DNA of 64,000 nt from CAWABB01 sp963780165 (GCA_963780165.1 CAWABB010000006.1:372001-436000); one strand, 5' to 3'. Shown: positions 1 to 9,278, counted from the first letter of the stretch. The notes: generated from the sequence alone by a model not told the origin. Translations and numbers: made by a program.

Positions 1-1994
1 AGGACGAACTGCACCGGAAGACCTCCGCGGCCGCCGATCGACTGCTCCTGCACCACGAACGTCCGCGCGGCCGAAAACTCCTTCACGCGCGCCGTGACCT
101 GGTCGGCGAGCTCCTGTTGCGAGCGCTCGCGCTGGTCGGGAGGCTTGAGAATGAGGAACGAGTTCGCGCTGTTGGCACCGCCTCCCCCGAACCCCGGAGA
201 GGTGAACGAGAGGATCGCCTCCGCCTCCGGCACCTCGCGCTGGAACGTGCGCACGAGGTCCATGATGTACGCATCCATGTACTCGAACGTCGCACCCTCC
301 GGTCCGGTTGCCACGACCCGGAGCCTGCTGCGGTCCTCCAGCGGAGAGAGCTCGGAGGGAAGCATGAGCCCGAATCCGACGATGGCAACGATCGCGAGGC
401 CGATCGCCAGAAGGGCCATCCTGCGTCGCCGCATGAACCAGGTGAGCGAACCGCGGTAGCCTTCCGCCATGGCCTGAAAGAACGGTTCTGTCGCCCTGTA
501 GAATCTGCTGTGTTTTGCGTGGGGTTTCAGGATCCGGGTGGCCATCATCGGCGTGAGGGTCAGGGAGACGAACGCCGAAATGATGACCGACCCCGCCAGC
601 ACGATCCCGAACTCCTTGAACAGGCGGCCCGTGATCCCCTGGAGGAAGATCACCGGCAGGAACACCGCCGCGAGAGCCACCGTCGTCGAGATGATCGCGA
701 AATAGACTTCGGCCGAGCCGCGGAACCCCGCCTCCCGGGGCTGGAAGCCCGCCTCGACCTTCGCGAAGATGTTTTCCAGCATGACGATGGCGTCGTCGAC
801 GACGAGGCCGATGGCCAGCACGATCCCCAGCAGCGTCAGCACGTTGATCGAGAAATTCATCACGTACATAATGAAAAACGCCCCGATCAGGGAGACCGGC
901 ACCGCGATCATGGGGATGATCGTGGTCCGCAAGTCGCGCAGGAAGAAGAAGATCACCAGGAAGACCAGCACAAACGCCAACCCGACCGTCTCGACGACCT
1001 CTTTGATGGACGACCGGATGTAGGTCGTCACATCGAACCCCAGGCCCAGCTGGAGGTCCGGCGGAAGGTCGCGCTTCATCGCTTCGACCCTCCGGTAGAA
1101 CTCGTCCACGATCGCAATGTAGTTCGCGCCCGACCTGGGAATAAGCACAATCCCGACCATCGGGATACCGTCGCGCCGGAGGATCGTGCGCAGGTTTTCC
1201 GGCCCGAGCTCCGCGTTCCCGACATCGCGGAACCTGACGACGCGCCCGTCCACCTCCCTGATGATCATGTTGTTGAAATCTTCCGGGGTCACGAGGCGGC
1301 TCTGTGTCCGCACCGTCAGCTCTGTCGAGGTACCTTCGATGCGCCCGGACGGAAGCTCGACGTTTTCTCGCAGGACGGCGCTCCTGATGTCCAGGGGGGT
1401 CAGCCGATACGACGCAAGCCTGTTCGGGTCCATCCAGAGCCGCATCGCGTACCGCTTCTCGCCCCACACCTGCACTTCGCTCACCCCCGGAATGGTCTGC
1501 ATCCGCTCACGAAAAACGTTCGTGGCGATCTCCGAAAGCTGCAGCAGGTCCCGCTTGTCGCTCTTGATATTCAGGAAGACGATGGGTATGGCATCGGCGT
1601 CGGCTTTCAGGACGATGGGGTTCTCCGCGTCGGGCGGGAGCAGGCGTACGGCCCGGGACACCTTGTCGCGCACATCGTTGGCAGCGGCTTCCAGGTCCAC
1701 GCCGAGTTCGAACTCGACTGTGATATTGGAGCGGCCTTCGGCGCTGGTGGACTTGATGCTCCGGACGCCTTCGATGCCGCTGATCGATTCCTCGAGGGGT
1801 TCGGTGATCTGCGACTCGATGACATCCGCGTTCGCGCCCACGTAGGTCGCCGAAACCGTGATGATCGGGGGGTCAACGCTCGGGTATTCGCGGACGCCCA
1901 GGTAGGTGAACCCGATGAAGCCGAACAGCATGATCGCGATCGACATGACGATCGCGAGCACGGGCCGGCGAATGGAGGTAGCGGAGAGACTCAT
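1..1994 (-). CDS. RND efflux pump permease subunit (AcrB/MexB-like), 3' end cut by window edge
   Basis: Inner-membrane proton-driven RND transporter that exports drugs or other amphiphiles through an adaptor and an outer-membrane channel. About 664 codons are present, read right to left; the C-terminal third lies beyond position 1. The protein begins MSLSATSIRRPVLAIVMS with a first membrane helix, then porter-domain sequence. It carries the TM4 proton-relay motif GLVVDDAIVMLEN with the paired Asp, and ends near GGLPVQFVL, typical of the second periplasmic loop. The ATG at 1994 lies 3 bp after the stop of the adaptor gene, so the two are translationally coupled. No TolC-type gene is visible in the window. 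Substrate cannot be told from sequence. Confidence 0.93.
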   Translation of the reverse strand, partial: MSLSATSIRRPVLAIVMSIAIMLFGFIGFTYLGVREYPSVDPPIITVSATYVGANADVIESQITEPLEESISGIEGVRSIKSTSAEGRSNITVEFELGVDLEAAANDVRDKVSRAVRLLPPDAENPIVLKADADAIPIVFLNIKSDKRDLLQLSEIATNVFRERMQTIPGVSEVQVWGEKRYAMRLWMDPNRLASYRLTPLDIRSAVLRENVELPSGRIEGTSTELTVRTQSRLVTPEDFNNMIIREVDGRVVRFRDVGNAELGPENLRTILRRDGIPMVGIVLIPRSGANYIAIVDEFYRRVEAMKRDLPPDLQLGLGFDVTTYIRSSIKEVVETVGLAFVLVFLVIFFFLRDLRTTIIPMIAVPVSLIGAFFIMYVMNFSINVLTLLGIVLAIGLVVDDAIVMLENIFAKVEAGFQPREAGFRGSAEVYFAIISTTVALAAVFLPVIFLQGITGRLFKEFGIVLAGSVIISAFVSLTLTPMMATRILKPHAKHSRFYRATEPFFQAMAEGYRGSLTWFMRRRRMALLAIGLAIVAIVGFGLMLPSELSPLEDRSRLRVVATGPEGATFEYMDAYIMDLVRTFQREVPEAEAILSFTSPGFGGGGANSANSFLILKPPDQRERSQQELADQVTARVKEFSAARTFVVQEQSIGGRGGLPVQFV

Positions 1995-1997
1995 GGG

Positions 1998-3068
1998 TCA
2001 GCGCACCCCGGCGATGCGGACAGGCGCGCCCGGGACCACCTGAAGAATCCCGGTGGTGATCACCGTGTCGGCCGCCTGCAGCCCTTTGACGATCTGCACA
2101 TCCTTCTCCGTTCGGATGCCGATCTCGACGCGCCGGACCCCTGCGATACCTCCCTCAACGATGAAGACCTTGTGTCCCTCGATATCCGGGATGAGCGCCT
2201 GGGTGGGAATCATGACCGCGTCCGGAATTTCCCGGAGGACCAGCTCGACTTCGGCAAACGCACCCGGGGCAAGCTTGCCCTCGGGATTCGGGGCGCGGGC
2301 GCGAATCAGGACGGTCCGGGTCGAAGGATCGATCTTCGGTTCTACGGCGTAGATCGTGCCCGTTGCGCGTTCATCCGACCCGGCGGCATGAAAGTAGATT
2401 GTCTGCCCCGGCTTCACTATTCCGGCATACCGCTCCGGAACGGAGAAGTCGATCTTCAGCGCGCTCGTGCGTTGCAGGCTTGCGATCCTGGTCTGCGGGG
2501 ACACATAGCTGCCCTCGCTGACGTACCGCAGGCCGATGATCCCGTCGAACGGGGCGCGGAGCTCGGTCTTCAGGATGCGAGCCTCGATCAGCTGGACCTC
2601 GCCGCGGATGGCGTTGAGTTCGTTGAGAGCGACCTCATAATCCTCGGGGCTGATGTTCTGTTTGTCGCGCAGTTGCCGGCGCCGGCTCTCTTTGTCCTGC
2701 GCCAGCTTCTGTTGCGAGTCCATCTTGAAAGCCTGCGCCTGCAGCTCGGAGTCATCGATCTTCACGAGCAGATCGCCACGTCGAACCCGTGTCCCTTCCT
2801 TGAACGCGATGCTGACGATCTTTCCCGAGATCTCGCTGCGAATTTCCACCTCCTCGTCCGCGATGATGGTGCCGGTAGCGAGGATCCGGTCCTGCACCAT
2901 TTCCGGCCGGACGACGATCGTTTCGACGGGCAGCCGTTTGTCGCCGGATGCCTCTCCAGCCGTCCCCGGAGATCCAAACACCAGGTCACGGAGGCGGGGA
3001 CTTGTCAGGCCGACCAGGACGACGACGGCGACGAGGATCAGCAGAGTGTTACGGAGACGAGATGACAT
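1998..3068 (-). CDS. RND efflux periplasmic adaptor (membrane fusion protein, HlyD/AcrA family)
   Basis: Periplasmic adaptor that links the RND permease to an outer-membrane channel. The 356-aa protein starts MSSRLRNTLLILVAVVVL, a single N-terminal membrane anchor. It continues with a biotinyl-lipoyl hairpin half (TGTIIADEEVEIRSEISGKI), a short coiled-coil hairpin (about residues 100-150, QKLAQDKESRRRQLRDKQ), the second lipoyl half (LRAPFDGIIGLRYVSEGSYV), and beta-barrel and membrane-proximal domains. I place the start at 3068 because the anchor begins there; the frame stays open upstream only through a tandem repeat. It is first in an operon with the permease, 3 bp downstream. Confidence 0.92.
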   Translation of the reverse strand: MSSRLRNTLLILVAVVVLVGLTSPRLRDLVFGSPGTAGEASGDKRLPVETIVVRPEMVQDRILATGTIIADEEVEIRSEISGKIVSIAFKEGTRVRRGDLLVKIDDSELQAQAFKMDSQQKLAQDKESRRRQLRDKQNISPEDYEVALNELNAIRGEVQLIEARILKTELRAPFDGIIGLRYVSEGSYVSPQTRIASLQRTSALKIDFSVPERYAGIVKPGQTIYFHAAGSDERATGTIYAVEPKIDPSTRTVLIRARAPNPEGKLAPGAFAEVELVLREIPDAVMIPTQALIPDIEGHKVFIVEGGIAGVRRVEIGIRTEKDVQIVKGLQAADTVITTGILQVVPGAPVRIAGVR

Positions 3069-3144
3069 GAGGATTGACAGTAGTCGATGGTCGATGGGCG
3101 AGTGAACGGCGAAAACTATGTGTTTTGAATAATACCCACCATCG

Positions 3145-3320
3145 GCGGGAATAGCAAGGCGCGGCACGGGCGGCCGGAATAGCGGGACCCTGCACGAGTG
3201 GCCGGAATAGCGGGACGCTGCACGAGTGGCCGGAATAGCGGGACGCTGCACGAGTGGCCGGAATAGCGGGACGCTGCACCAGTGGCTGGAATAGCGGGAC
3301 GCTGCACGAGTGGCCGGAAC
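3145..3320. repeat. 28-bp tandem repeat (minisatellite) in the leader of the efflux operon
   Basis: Five head-to-tail 28-bp units run from 3173 to 3312 (3173, 3201, 3229, 3257, 3285) and differ by one or two bases. A diverged unit at 3145-3172 and an 8-base partial unit at 3313-3320 flank them. Each unit holds GGAATAGCGGGACGCTGCAC. The array fills most of the 354-bp gap (3069-3422) between the L,D-transpeptidase stop and the efflux adaptor start, about 80 bp upstream of that start. The unit is not a multiple of three, so it does not encode a simple peptide repeat in one frame. There are no spacers. I see no other feature in the gap. Confidence 0.92.
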
Positions 3321-3422
3321 GCGTGTAGAGGCTACCCGCGTGTCCTGTCGAACGTACGAAGGGGCAACGACCCGGAGGCTGTCGGGTCCAGGGGGAGGCA
3401 AGCCTCGTGGCAGATCATGCGG

Positions 3423-5069
3423 TCAGGACGGACTCGCCCCATCCGCAAGCATAACAGCGAGCAGCTCGTCCCGACCGTAGAGGTCCGGCCGGAAATGCAC
3501 GGCTCCGTCGTTCCCCACCCAGGCGGTAAGATAGATAAGATACACGGGGATGGGCTTCCTCAGCGCCACGCTCCGCTCCTCCCCCGCGGCAAACGCCTCC
3601 GCCAGCCGCTCCTTGTCCCAGCGCGGCGATTCGCCCAGCAGATAGGCCGCGAGGTCGCGGGCACGCTCGACCCTGACGCATCCTGAGCTGAACAAGCGTT
3701 GCTCTTTGCTGTACAGGCTGCGCTGCGGGGAGTCGTGAATGTAGATGTGCTCGCCGTTCGGGAAGAGGAACTTCACCCGGCCCAGCGCGTTGGCGGGTCC
3801 TGGCTCCATCCGGAGATTGTACGGCATCGTTTTGGCGGTCCATCGCGCCCATTTCACCGAGTCCGGATGGATCTCTCGCGCTTCCTTTCCCCACCCCCGA
3901 TACACCTTGATATTCTTCTTGTTCAGATACTCTGTGTTCTTCGCCAGCTTCGGAAGAACGTCCTCGTCGACCACCACGGGCGGCAGGTTCCACGACGGGT
4001 TCAGCACGAGCGAGGTCATCGTGTCGACGAGGACCGGCGTCTGCCTGCCCGATTTCCCGACCACGGCGCGCGTCGAAAAGACGACCGAGTCCCGCTCCAC
4101 GACGCGCAACACGGCTTCGGGGATGTTCACAAGAATGTAGCGGGCGCCGAAATCCGATGGGAGCCAGCGTGCCCGTTCGAGGCTCAACTCGATCTGGCGG
4201 ATGCGCCCCTCCACCGGGACGTTGAGCTCGGCAAGCGTGGGCTTGTCGACCTTTCCTGTCGCCTTGAGACCGTTCAGGCGCTGGAAACGCTCGACGGCGG
4301 CCTTGAGCTTCGCGTCGAACGCAGCAGAATCCGGTCCCTCGACGTTCAGTTGCAGTCGCCTGCGCACGATCGTCACGCGAGGCCCCTTGCTTCCAGGGGT
4401 GAGTTCAGCGCCGTCCGGGATTTGAATCCATCCTCCCGCCGCATATATGGCCCGGTATTCCCGGAGCGCGCGCATCAGCCTCTGGTAGATGGGATGCCTC
4501 GCCTCCACGGAACGCACCGCTTCGCCGGGTCCTTCAACCTCGAGACGATTCACGAGCCCTTCAACAAATCCGGGAGCGTGCGGAGCGACAGGCCAATCAG
4601 GTTCGAACCGGTGAGGATCGACCCGCCCGAACGACGTATGCCTGGCGAAGAGCAGGAACGATGATGTGAGGGCGAGATCGAGCCGGGCCGCCTCGCGTGC
4701 ACGCTGCGAACGATCCGTCTTCGAGACCTCGTGGTAATCGGCGAGCAGGGCTTCGAGCTCCGCAGGATAGTACTCCCTCGGCTCGAGTCCCTGCAATCCC
4801 GAGGCGCGGAAGAGACCCAGCAAATCCTCTCCCGCCGGCGTCAATCCGCCTTCGAGGACCCATGCGGGAGAGTAACCGCGAAGTTCGTAGAACTTGGCTG
4901 CGTCAACGAACCCGTCACCTGACACGACCGGGTCTGCCACGGTGAAGGCTTCATCGACGGCAATAGATCGGAGCACCGGGCTGACCAGGTCCCCAAAAGG
5001 CAGGGGCGCCGGCTCGGGCCTGGTGAATCCGATAAGGATGAAGAAGAAAGAGATGAGAGGTATCGACAT
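3423..5069 (-). CDS. L,D-transpeptidase (YcbB/LdtD-like) with peptidoglycan-binding domain
   Basis: Periplasmic enzyme that makes 3-3 cross-links in peptidoglycan or attaches proteins to it. The 548-aa protein has a hydrophobic N-terminus (MSIPLISFFFILIGF), a long N-terminal region with 'FYELRGYSPAWV' typical of the YcbB scaffold, a PG_binding_1 domain (about 225-290, 'VERFQRLNGLKATGKVDKPT') and a YkuD catalytic domain (about 310-490). The catalytic signature is complete: HIYIHDSP followed by FSSGCVRVE, with the nucleophilic Cys near residue 464. Length matches YcbB-type enzymes. It is transcribed toward the efflux operon but is separated from it by the repeat-bearing gap. Confidence 0.9.
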   Translation of the reverse strand: MSIPLISFFFILIGFTRPEPAPLPFGDLVSPVLRSIAVDEAFTVADPVVSGDGFVDAAKFYELRGYSPAWVLEGGLTPAGEDLLGLFRASGLQGLEPREYYPAELEALLADYHEVSKTDRSQRAREAARLDLALTSSFLLFARHTSFGRVDPHRFEPDWPVAPHAPGFVEGLVNRLEVEGPGEAVRSVEARHPIYQRLMRALREYRAIYAAGGWIQIPDGAELTPGSKGPRVTIVRRRLQLNVEGPDSAAFDAKLKAAVERFQRLNGLKATGKVDKPTLAELNVPVEGRIRQIELSLERARWLPSDFGARYILVNIPEAVLRVVERDSVVFSTRAVVGKSGRQTPVLVDTMTSLVLNPSWNLPPVVVDEDVLPKLAKNTEYLNKKNIKVYRGWGKEAREIHPDSVKWARWTAKTMPYNLRMEPGPANALGRVKFLFPNGEHIYIHDSPQRSLYSKEQRLFSSGCVRVERARDLAAYLLGESPRWDKERLAEAFAAGEERSVALRKPIPVYLIYLTAWVGNDGAVHFRPDLYGRDELLAVMLADGASPS

Positions 5070-5418
5070 TCTACCCTGAAAAACCTTCCTGAGCGAACAT
5101 AGGTTCCAACACGCGCAAGAGGCCCGGAGGAGGCATGATTGCGGCCGGGCGTCGGACGGTCACCCGCAAAGCCCGTGAGAAGTCAGATGGCAGAAAGATG
5201 CGGGAAACGGCTACAGCCCCGCTGACTGCGGGAGTCTCCCTGGTGCGATTGGATCCACCAGAGTATGCGAAGGAAAGATGTACAATATCAAGCGGTGAAG
5301 TTGTGACGGAAGGCACCACGATGTCCGTTGATCGACGACATCTGTCACATTGTCAGGAATGTGTTGCGAAAACGAGCCGAAAATGGCACTATCAGCCCTT
5401 ATAGCCGGTGCACGAGGC
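5070..5418. other. Intergenic gap, no recognised gene
   Basis: About 350 bp between the oxidoreductase stop and the L,D-transpeptidase start, both on the minus strand, so it should hold the transpeptidase promoter. An open frame of 89 codons on the plus strand (5135-5404) has no recognisable domain and low-quality composition, so I do not call it. I find no convincing -35/-10 pair, hairpin or repeat. Confidence 0.4.
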
Positions 5419-6414
5419 TCATTCTTGCCCCCCGGCCATGGCGGCGTCAATGATACGCTGATTTGCCAGCCCGTTTTCGCCTGTGAGTTCCAGAGGTGTC
5501 CCGTTCAGGACTGCGTCGCAGAAATGGGAGACTTCGGACACGTAGAGGTTTGGGACCACAATCGGCTCGGACCTCGTCTCGATCCCGCGGTCGTCCCTGC
5601 CGAGGGCCAGGTCAAGCCGGCCGTTGATGTCGCTGGCCGTGAAATCGGCGGCGGAGAGGATGCCGTCGTCACCCACAATCTCGATGAAGCGGCGGCGAAC
5701 CGGCGACCGGAACGAGCAAATCACCGACGCAAGTGTGCCGCGGGAAAACCTGAGCGCGAGGTGGGAGGTCGCCTCTGTTCGTTCCTGCGTGGGGGGCGGG
5801 TCGAGCGCCGCGGCGGTATGCACCACCTCGTCCTCCAGCACGAACCGGAGCGTGTCGATGCAGTGCACGGCGACGTCGAACACCGGACCTCCGCCCGCCA
5901 GCCGGCGGTCGTACAGCCACGAGCGCTGGCTGAGGCGTGCGTCATAGATGAATTCCGCCCGCGCGGAACGCACGGCGCCGATGACCCCGGATCTCAGGAC
6001 CTCGCGAATCCTGATCGCCAGTGGTGACAGGCGGATCATGTGCCCCACCATCAACTGCACGCCGTTCCGGCGGCACGCCGCGACCATGGACTCGGCCTCG
6101 GCGGTGCTCATGGCCATCGGCTTCTCGACGATAACGTGTTTCCCTGCCTCCGCCGCGGCGATCGTCTCGCGGCAGTGCGCCACATTCGCCGATACGATGA
6201 AGATCGCATCGACATCCGGATGCCGCACCATTTCCTCCACGCTGGCGAACCCGTGCGGCGCCCCCGCCGCCGCGGCATTGGCGCGCGCGCTCTCGGCGGA
6301 CCTGTTCTGAACGGCCACCAGCTGCGCATGCCTTACGTTCTTGATTGCGGGAGCGATCGCCCGGGCGGCGAAGCCGCCGTATCCGGCGATCCCGAACCTC
6401 ACGGGATGATTCAT
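5419..6414 (-). CDS. Gfo/Idh/MocA-family NAD(P)-dependent oxidoreductase
   Basis: Cytoplasmic two-domain dehydrogenase of the glucose-fructose oxidoreductase / inositol dehydrogenase family, 331 aa. The N-terminal Rossmann fold starts with a GIAGYGGFAARAIAPAI nucleotide-binding loop. The family EKP motif is present (GKHVIVEKPMAMS, about residue 95), as is the substrate-binding helix signature DVAVHCIDTLRF (about residue 185). Substrate is not deducible; members oxidise sugars, inositols or amino-sugar derivatives. It sits 21 bp downstream of an MFS transporter and an APC permease on the same strand, so it probably acts on an imported compound. It was chosen at the ATG at 6414 because the Rossmann fold begins immediately. 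Confidence 0.88.
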   Translation of the reverse strand: MNHPVRFGIAGYGGFAARAIAPAIKNVRHAQLVAVQNRSAESARANAAAAGAPHGFASVEEMVRHPDVDAIFIVSANVAHCRETIAAAEAGKHVIVEKPMAMSTAEAESMVAACRRNGVQLMVGHMIRLSPLAIRIREVLRSGVIGAVRSARAEFIYDARLSQRSWLYDRRLAGGGPVFDVAVHCIDTLRFVLEDEVVHTAAALDPPPTQERTEATSHLALRFSRGTLASVICSFRSPVRRRFIEIVGDDGILSAADFTASDINGRLDLALGRDDRGIETRSEPIVVPNLYVSEVSHFCDAVLNGTPLELTGENGLANQRIIDAAMAGGQE

Positions 6415-6435
6415 GATATACTCACGATGAGTGGA

Positions 6436-7743
6436 TCAAGCGCGCGCGGCTGCACGCGCATCAATTCGGCGCACAATCCGCGCATACAGCAGCAGAGCGA
6501 GCGCTGAGACCGTTCCGATCGCGGCGAAATAGTACCAGATCTGATACGATCGGTCATACGCGTGGACGAGAGCCTCCGGGGACAACGTCGCGGGGTCGGG
6601 CGCATACGCCGCCAGAAGATACCCTGAGATCCCGAAGCCGAGCAGCGACGAAAAGAACGAATGAAGATGACTGAACCCGAGATAGAGACCCTCCTCCCCC
6701 CTGGGCGCCTGCAGCGAAAAGAACTCCAGGTACCGCGGGGAAATGAACGACTCGGCGAGCCCCTGGACCACGATCCCCGCGATCAGCACGACCGTGATCG
6801 GGTGCGCCGTGATGCCGAACGGAAACTGCAAAGAACTTCCGAACCAGGATTCCAGCAGAGGACTTGACGCCATGCAGAGCGCGGAGAGCGGCATGAGAAA
6901 CATGCCGACCGCCATCGAGGTCACCGCCTGCCGTTTGCGCATGAGCTGGGTGACCAGGAGCACGGTGGTGACGACGACGAACGGATTGACGTTGGCGATC
7001 CATTCGGGCGCCGCCTCCCTGCCCACGGTGCGGAGCACGTACTTCGGCATCGTCGCATACATCTGGTGTTGGATGACCCAGAACCCCGCGACGATAAGCA
7101 CAAGCGTGATGAGCCGCGGGCTCGTGAGGATCCGCATCAACCCCTGCCACAGCTCTCCGAACGTCTTCCCTTCCCCTCTGATCTCCACGTTGCGATAGAA
7201 CAGGTAGACGACGACTAGGGCGAGCAGGGTCATCGCGGCTGCGTAGTAGTTGATCGCCTCCAGCCCGAGATTGATGCGGAGCGGATACGCAATCGACTTG
7301 CCGGCGAAGGAGCCGACGTTGACCATGCCATAGAAGATCGAGAAGGCCCGGGCGCGGGTGCCCGGATCGCTGGTCTTGGCCACCGTCCCCGTGATGATCG
7401 ACTTGATGAATGAGCCCCCGAACATCAGCACCACCAGCGCGGGGAGCACCGTGGTTTTGTACGGCGCGGCGCCAAGGGTGAAGTAGCCGACCGTCAGGAG
7501 CGAGAAGGCGAGGATGATGGCCTTCCGGAACCCGATCCGGTCCGCGACCGCTCCGGCGAACGGCGGGAGGAAATAGAGCCCGGCGGAGAACACGCCCCCG
7601 ATCCAGCCGGCGGCGATATCGTCGAATCCAACGATATTGGTGAGGTAGAGCGTGAGCGCGATGAAAACGGCGTAGTACGCCGCACGCTCGAAGAGCTCGA
7701 CGATGTTCGCCGTCCAGAATGCGCGCGGAAATCTCCAGGACAC
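6436..7743 (-). CDS. MFS transporter, POT/PTR (proton-coupled peptide transporter)-like
   Basis: Inner-membrane transporter of 435 aa with about 12 hydrophobic helices. Helix 1 reads VELFERAAYYAVF, which matches the ExxERxxYY proton-coupling signature of proton-dependent oligopeptide transporters (the family form is ExxERFxYY). Loop 2-3 has the MFS A-motif-like ADRIGFRKA. On that basis I favour peptide/proton symport, although the protein is shorter than most POT members and overall family placement needs a profile search. It lies between an APC amino-acid permease (33 bp upstream) and an oxidoreductase (21 bp downstream), so the three are probably one transcript devoted to amino-compound uptake. 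Confidence 0.75.
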   Translation of the reverse strand: MSWRFPRAFWTANIVELFERAAYYAVFIALTLYLTNIVGFDDIAAGWIGGVFSAGLYFLPPFAGAVADRIGFRKAIILAFSLLTVGYFTLGAAPYKTTVLPALVVLMFGGSFIKSIITGTVAKTSDPGTRARAFSIFYGMVNVGSFAGKSIAYPLRINLGLEAINYYAAAMTLLALVVVYLFYRNVEIRGEGKTFGELWQGLMRILTSPRLITLVLIVAGFWVIQHQMYATMPKYVLRTVGREAAPEWIANVNPFVVVTTVLLVTQLMRKRQAVTSMAVGMFLMPLSALCMASSPLLESWFGSSLQFPFGITAHPITVVLIAGIVVQGLAESFISPRYLEFFSLQAPRGEEGLYLGFSHLHSFFSSLLGFGISGYLLAAYAPDPATLSPEALVHAYDRSYQIWYYFAAIGTVSALALLLYARIVRRIDARAAARA

Positions 7744-7776
7744 CGGGGGCTCTCGTGCTGGATGGAAGATGTGACG

Positions 7777-9264
7777 TTAGTCGGGAACGCGGACGGGCGT
7801 GGGAATCACGCTCGAGCGGCGGATCCGGCGTGCCTTCAGCGCAAACAGGATGAGGGCCGGAATCAGGAAACTGGCCGCCCCCAGCGTGGTCTTAACCTCG
7901 AAGTTCCAGACATCGCTCACTCCGGCGGGAGGGATGAAGGCCAGCAGGACTCCCGCGAGTGTCACGAGGAACCCGACGACTCCCATCGCGAAGACAATCG
8001 GCGTGGATCGGAAGAACCCTTCCCCTGCGGCGTAGCGTGCCGGATCGCGACGAATGACAACGAGCGCCGCGAACATGTACAGGTACGGAATCAGCTGAAG
8101 GATCACGGTCGTCTGGAGCAGCACCATGTACATGTCGCGCACGGACGCGCCGATCGCGCTGATGACAATGAAGAGGCTCGACGCGAACGCCTGCACGATC
8201 AGCGACACGTGGGGCGTCTGGAATCTCGGATGGATCCTGCCGAACGCCGCGGGAAGAAAGCGATCGATCCCGATGACGAACGGAATCCTGGCCGACCCCG
8301 CGAGCCAGGCAGACGCATTGCCCGCGGCGTTCAGGCTCATCAGAATGGCGACAGGCACGACGACCCAGAGCATGTTCAGCTGCTCCGCGGTACGATGCAC
8401 GCCCTGCAGGATGCCGTCGATGACGCCGATCTCCGATGCCGGGATGCTGGCCTGCAGCGCCGCAGTGGCGACGAGGTACAACACGATCGTCACCCCCCCG
8501 GCGATCACCACCGCCCGCGGGATGATGCGGCGCGGCTCCTTCAGTTCGTCCCCCATCACGGAGCCGAGCTCCAGGCCGACGAAGTTGAGGCACACCACGC
8601 TGAGCAGGGAGAGCGTCCGCCAGTCGCTGAACGCCATCGCCATCGATCCGCCGTCCAGCGGGTTGGCGAGGCCGTGCGTGCGCGCGGCCACGACGCCGAC
8701 CGCGACCAGTATCGAAGCGGTCAATGCCGTGCCGGCGACACCCAACGCCTGGATGATCGACGCGAAGCGAAGGCCGACGATGTTGAACCCGGTGATGATC
8801 CAGAGCAGCACCAGAGAGATCAGCGACATCATGAACGGATCATCGGCCAGGCCGGACGTGGCATCACCCCCCACGAACGCCGCGAAGCCCACGATATAGA
8901 AGAGCAGCGTGGGGATGTAGAAGATGTTGTTCGTCCAGTAACACCACCCGGAAAGGAACCCGTGAAAGTCTCCGAACGCCCGCTTGCTCCACGTGTAAAT
9001 CCCCCCTTCCTGGGGAAATCGACTGGAGAGTTCAACGACGGCGATCGACTGGGGGAGGAAAAAGAAGACGAACCCGAGAATCCAGAAGACGAACGCAGCG
9101 GGGCCGATACTGCCTACGACGGGAATGCTGTTGAGGTTGACGAGCGCTGCGACGAGGAAGAGCGAGAGTCCTGCGAGTCCCAGCACCCGGGGAAGATGGG
9201 GTTGTTCAGCGTTCAATTTCTGTCGAGGCACCCTTCTGACGATTGTGCAAATATCACCGTTCAA
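7777..9264 (-). CDS. APC-family amino acid permease
   Basis: Inner-membrane amino acid/polyamine permease of about 495 aa with some 12 membrane helices. The N-terminal consensus is clear: a helix 1 region starting RVLGLAGLSLFL, then SRFPQEGGIYTWSKRAFGD, which matches the APC 'P.GG.Y.W...A.G' motif around helix 3. Substrate is unknown. The longest frame begins at a TTG (9264). A TTGCAT-17-GATATT promoter overlaps those first codons, so the true start is probably downstream, at GTG 9231 or TTG 9216, both still ahead of helix 1. It is first in a likely operon with the POT-like transporter and the Gfo/Idh/MocA oxidoreductase. Confidence 0.86.
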   Translation of the reverse strand: MNGDICTIVRRVPRQKLNAEQPHLPRVLGLAGLSLFLVAALVNLNSIPVVGSIGPAAFVFWILGFVFFFLPQSIAVVELSSRFPQEGGIYTWSKRAFGDFHGFLSGWCYWTNNIFYIPTLLFYIVGFAAFVGGDATSGLADDPFMMSLISLVLLWIITGFNIVGLRFASIIQALGVAGTALTASILVAVGVVAARTHGLANPLDGGSMAMAFSDWRTLSLLSVVCLNFVGLELGSVMGDELKEPRRIIPRAVVIAGGVTIVLYLVATAALQASIPASEIGVIDGILQGVHRTAEQLNMLWVVVPVAILMSLNAAGNASAWLAGSARIPFVIGIDRFLPAAFGRIHPRFQTPHVSLIVQAFASSLFIVISAIGASVRDMYMVLLQTTVILQLIPYLYMFAALVVIRRDPARYAAGEGFFRSTPIVFAMGVVGFLVTLAGVLLAFIPPAGVSDVWNFEVKTTLGAASFLIPALILFALKARRIRRSSVIPTPVRVPD

Positions 9265-9278
9265 AAATGAAAATGCAA
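9250..9278 (-). promoter_or_regulatory. Candidate sigma70 promoter for the APC permease operon
   Basis: Read on the minus strand: TTGCAT (9278-9273), 17-base spacer, GATATT (9255-9250). Transcription would begin around 9243, inside the longest permease reading frame, which argues for a start codon further in. Confidence 0.45.

Noticed and set aside
117..3065. A 982-codon open frame on the plus strand across the efflux genes
   Set aside because: It is antisense to two clearly conserved genes (RND permease and adaptor). It is rich in Asp/Arg/His/Gly as expected from GC-rich antisense codons, and has no domain.
3145..3320. Repeat array as CRISPR
   Set aside because: Units are directly adjacent with no unique spacers, and no cas genes are nearby.
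5135..5404. 89-codon plus-strand frame in the gap before the L,D-transpeptidase
   Set aside because: No ribosome site, domain or homologous pattern; left as intergenic.
7762..9270. 502-codon plus-strand open frame opposite the APC permease
   Set aside because: The minus strand encodes a complete permease with helices and APC motifs; the plus-strand product is charged low-complexity sequence.
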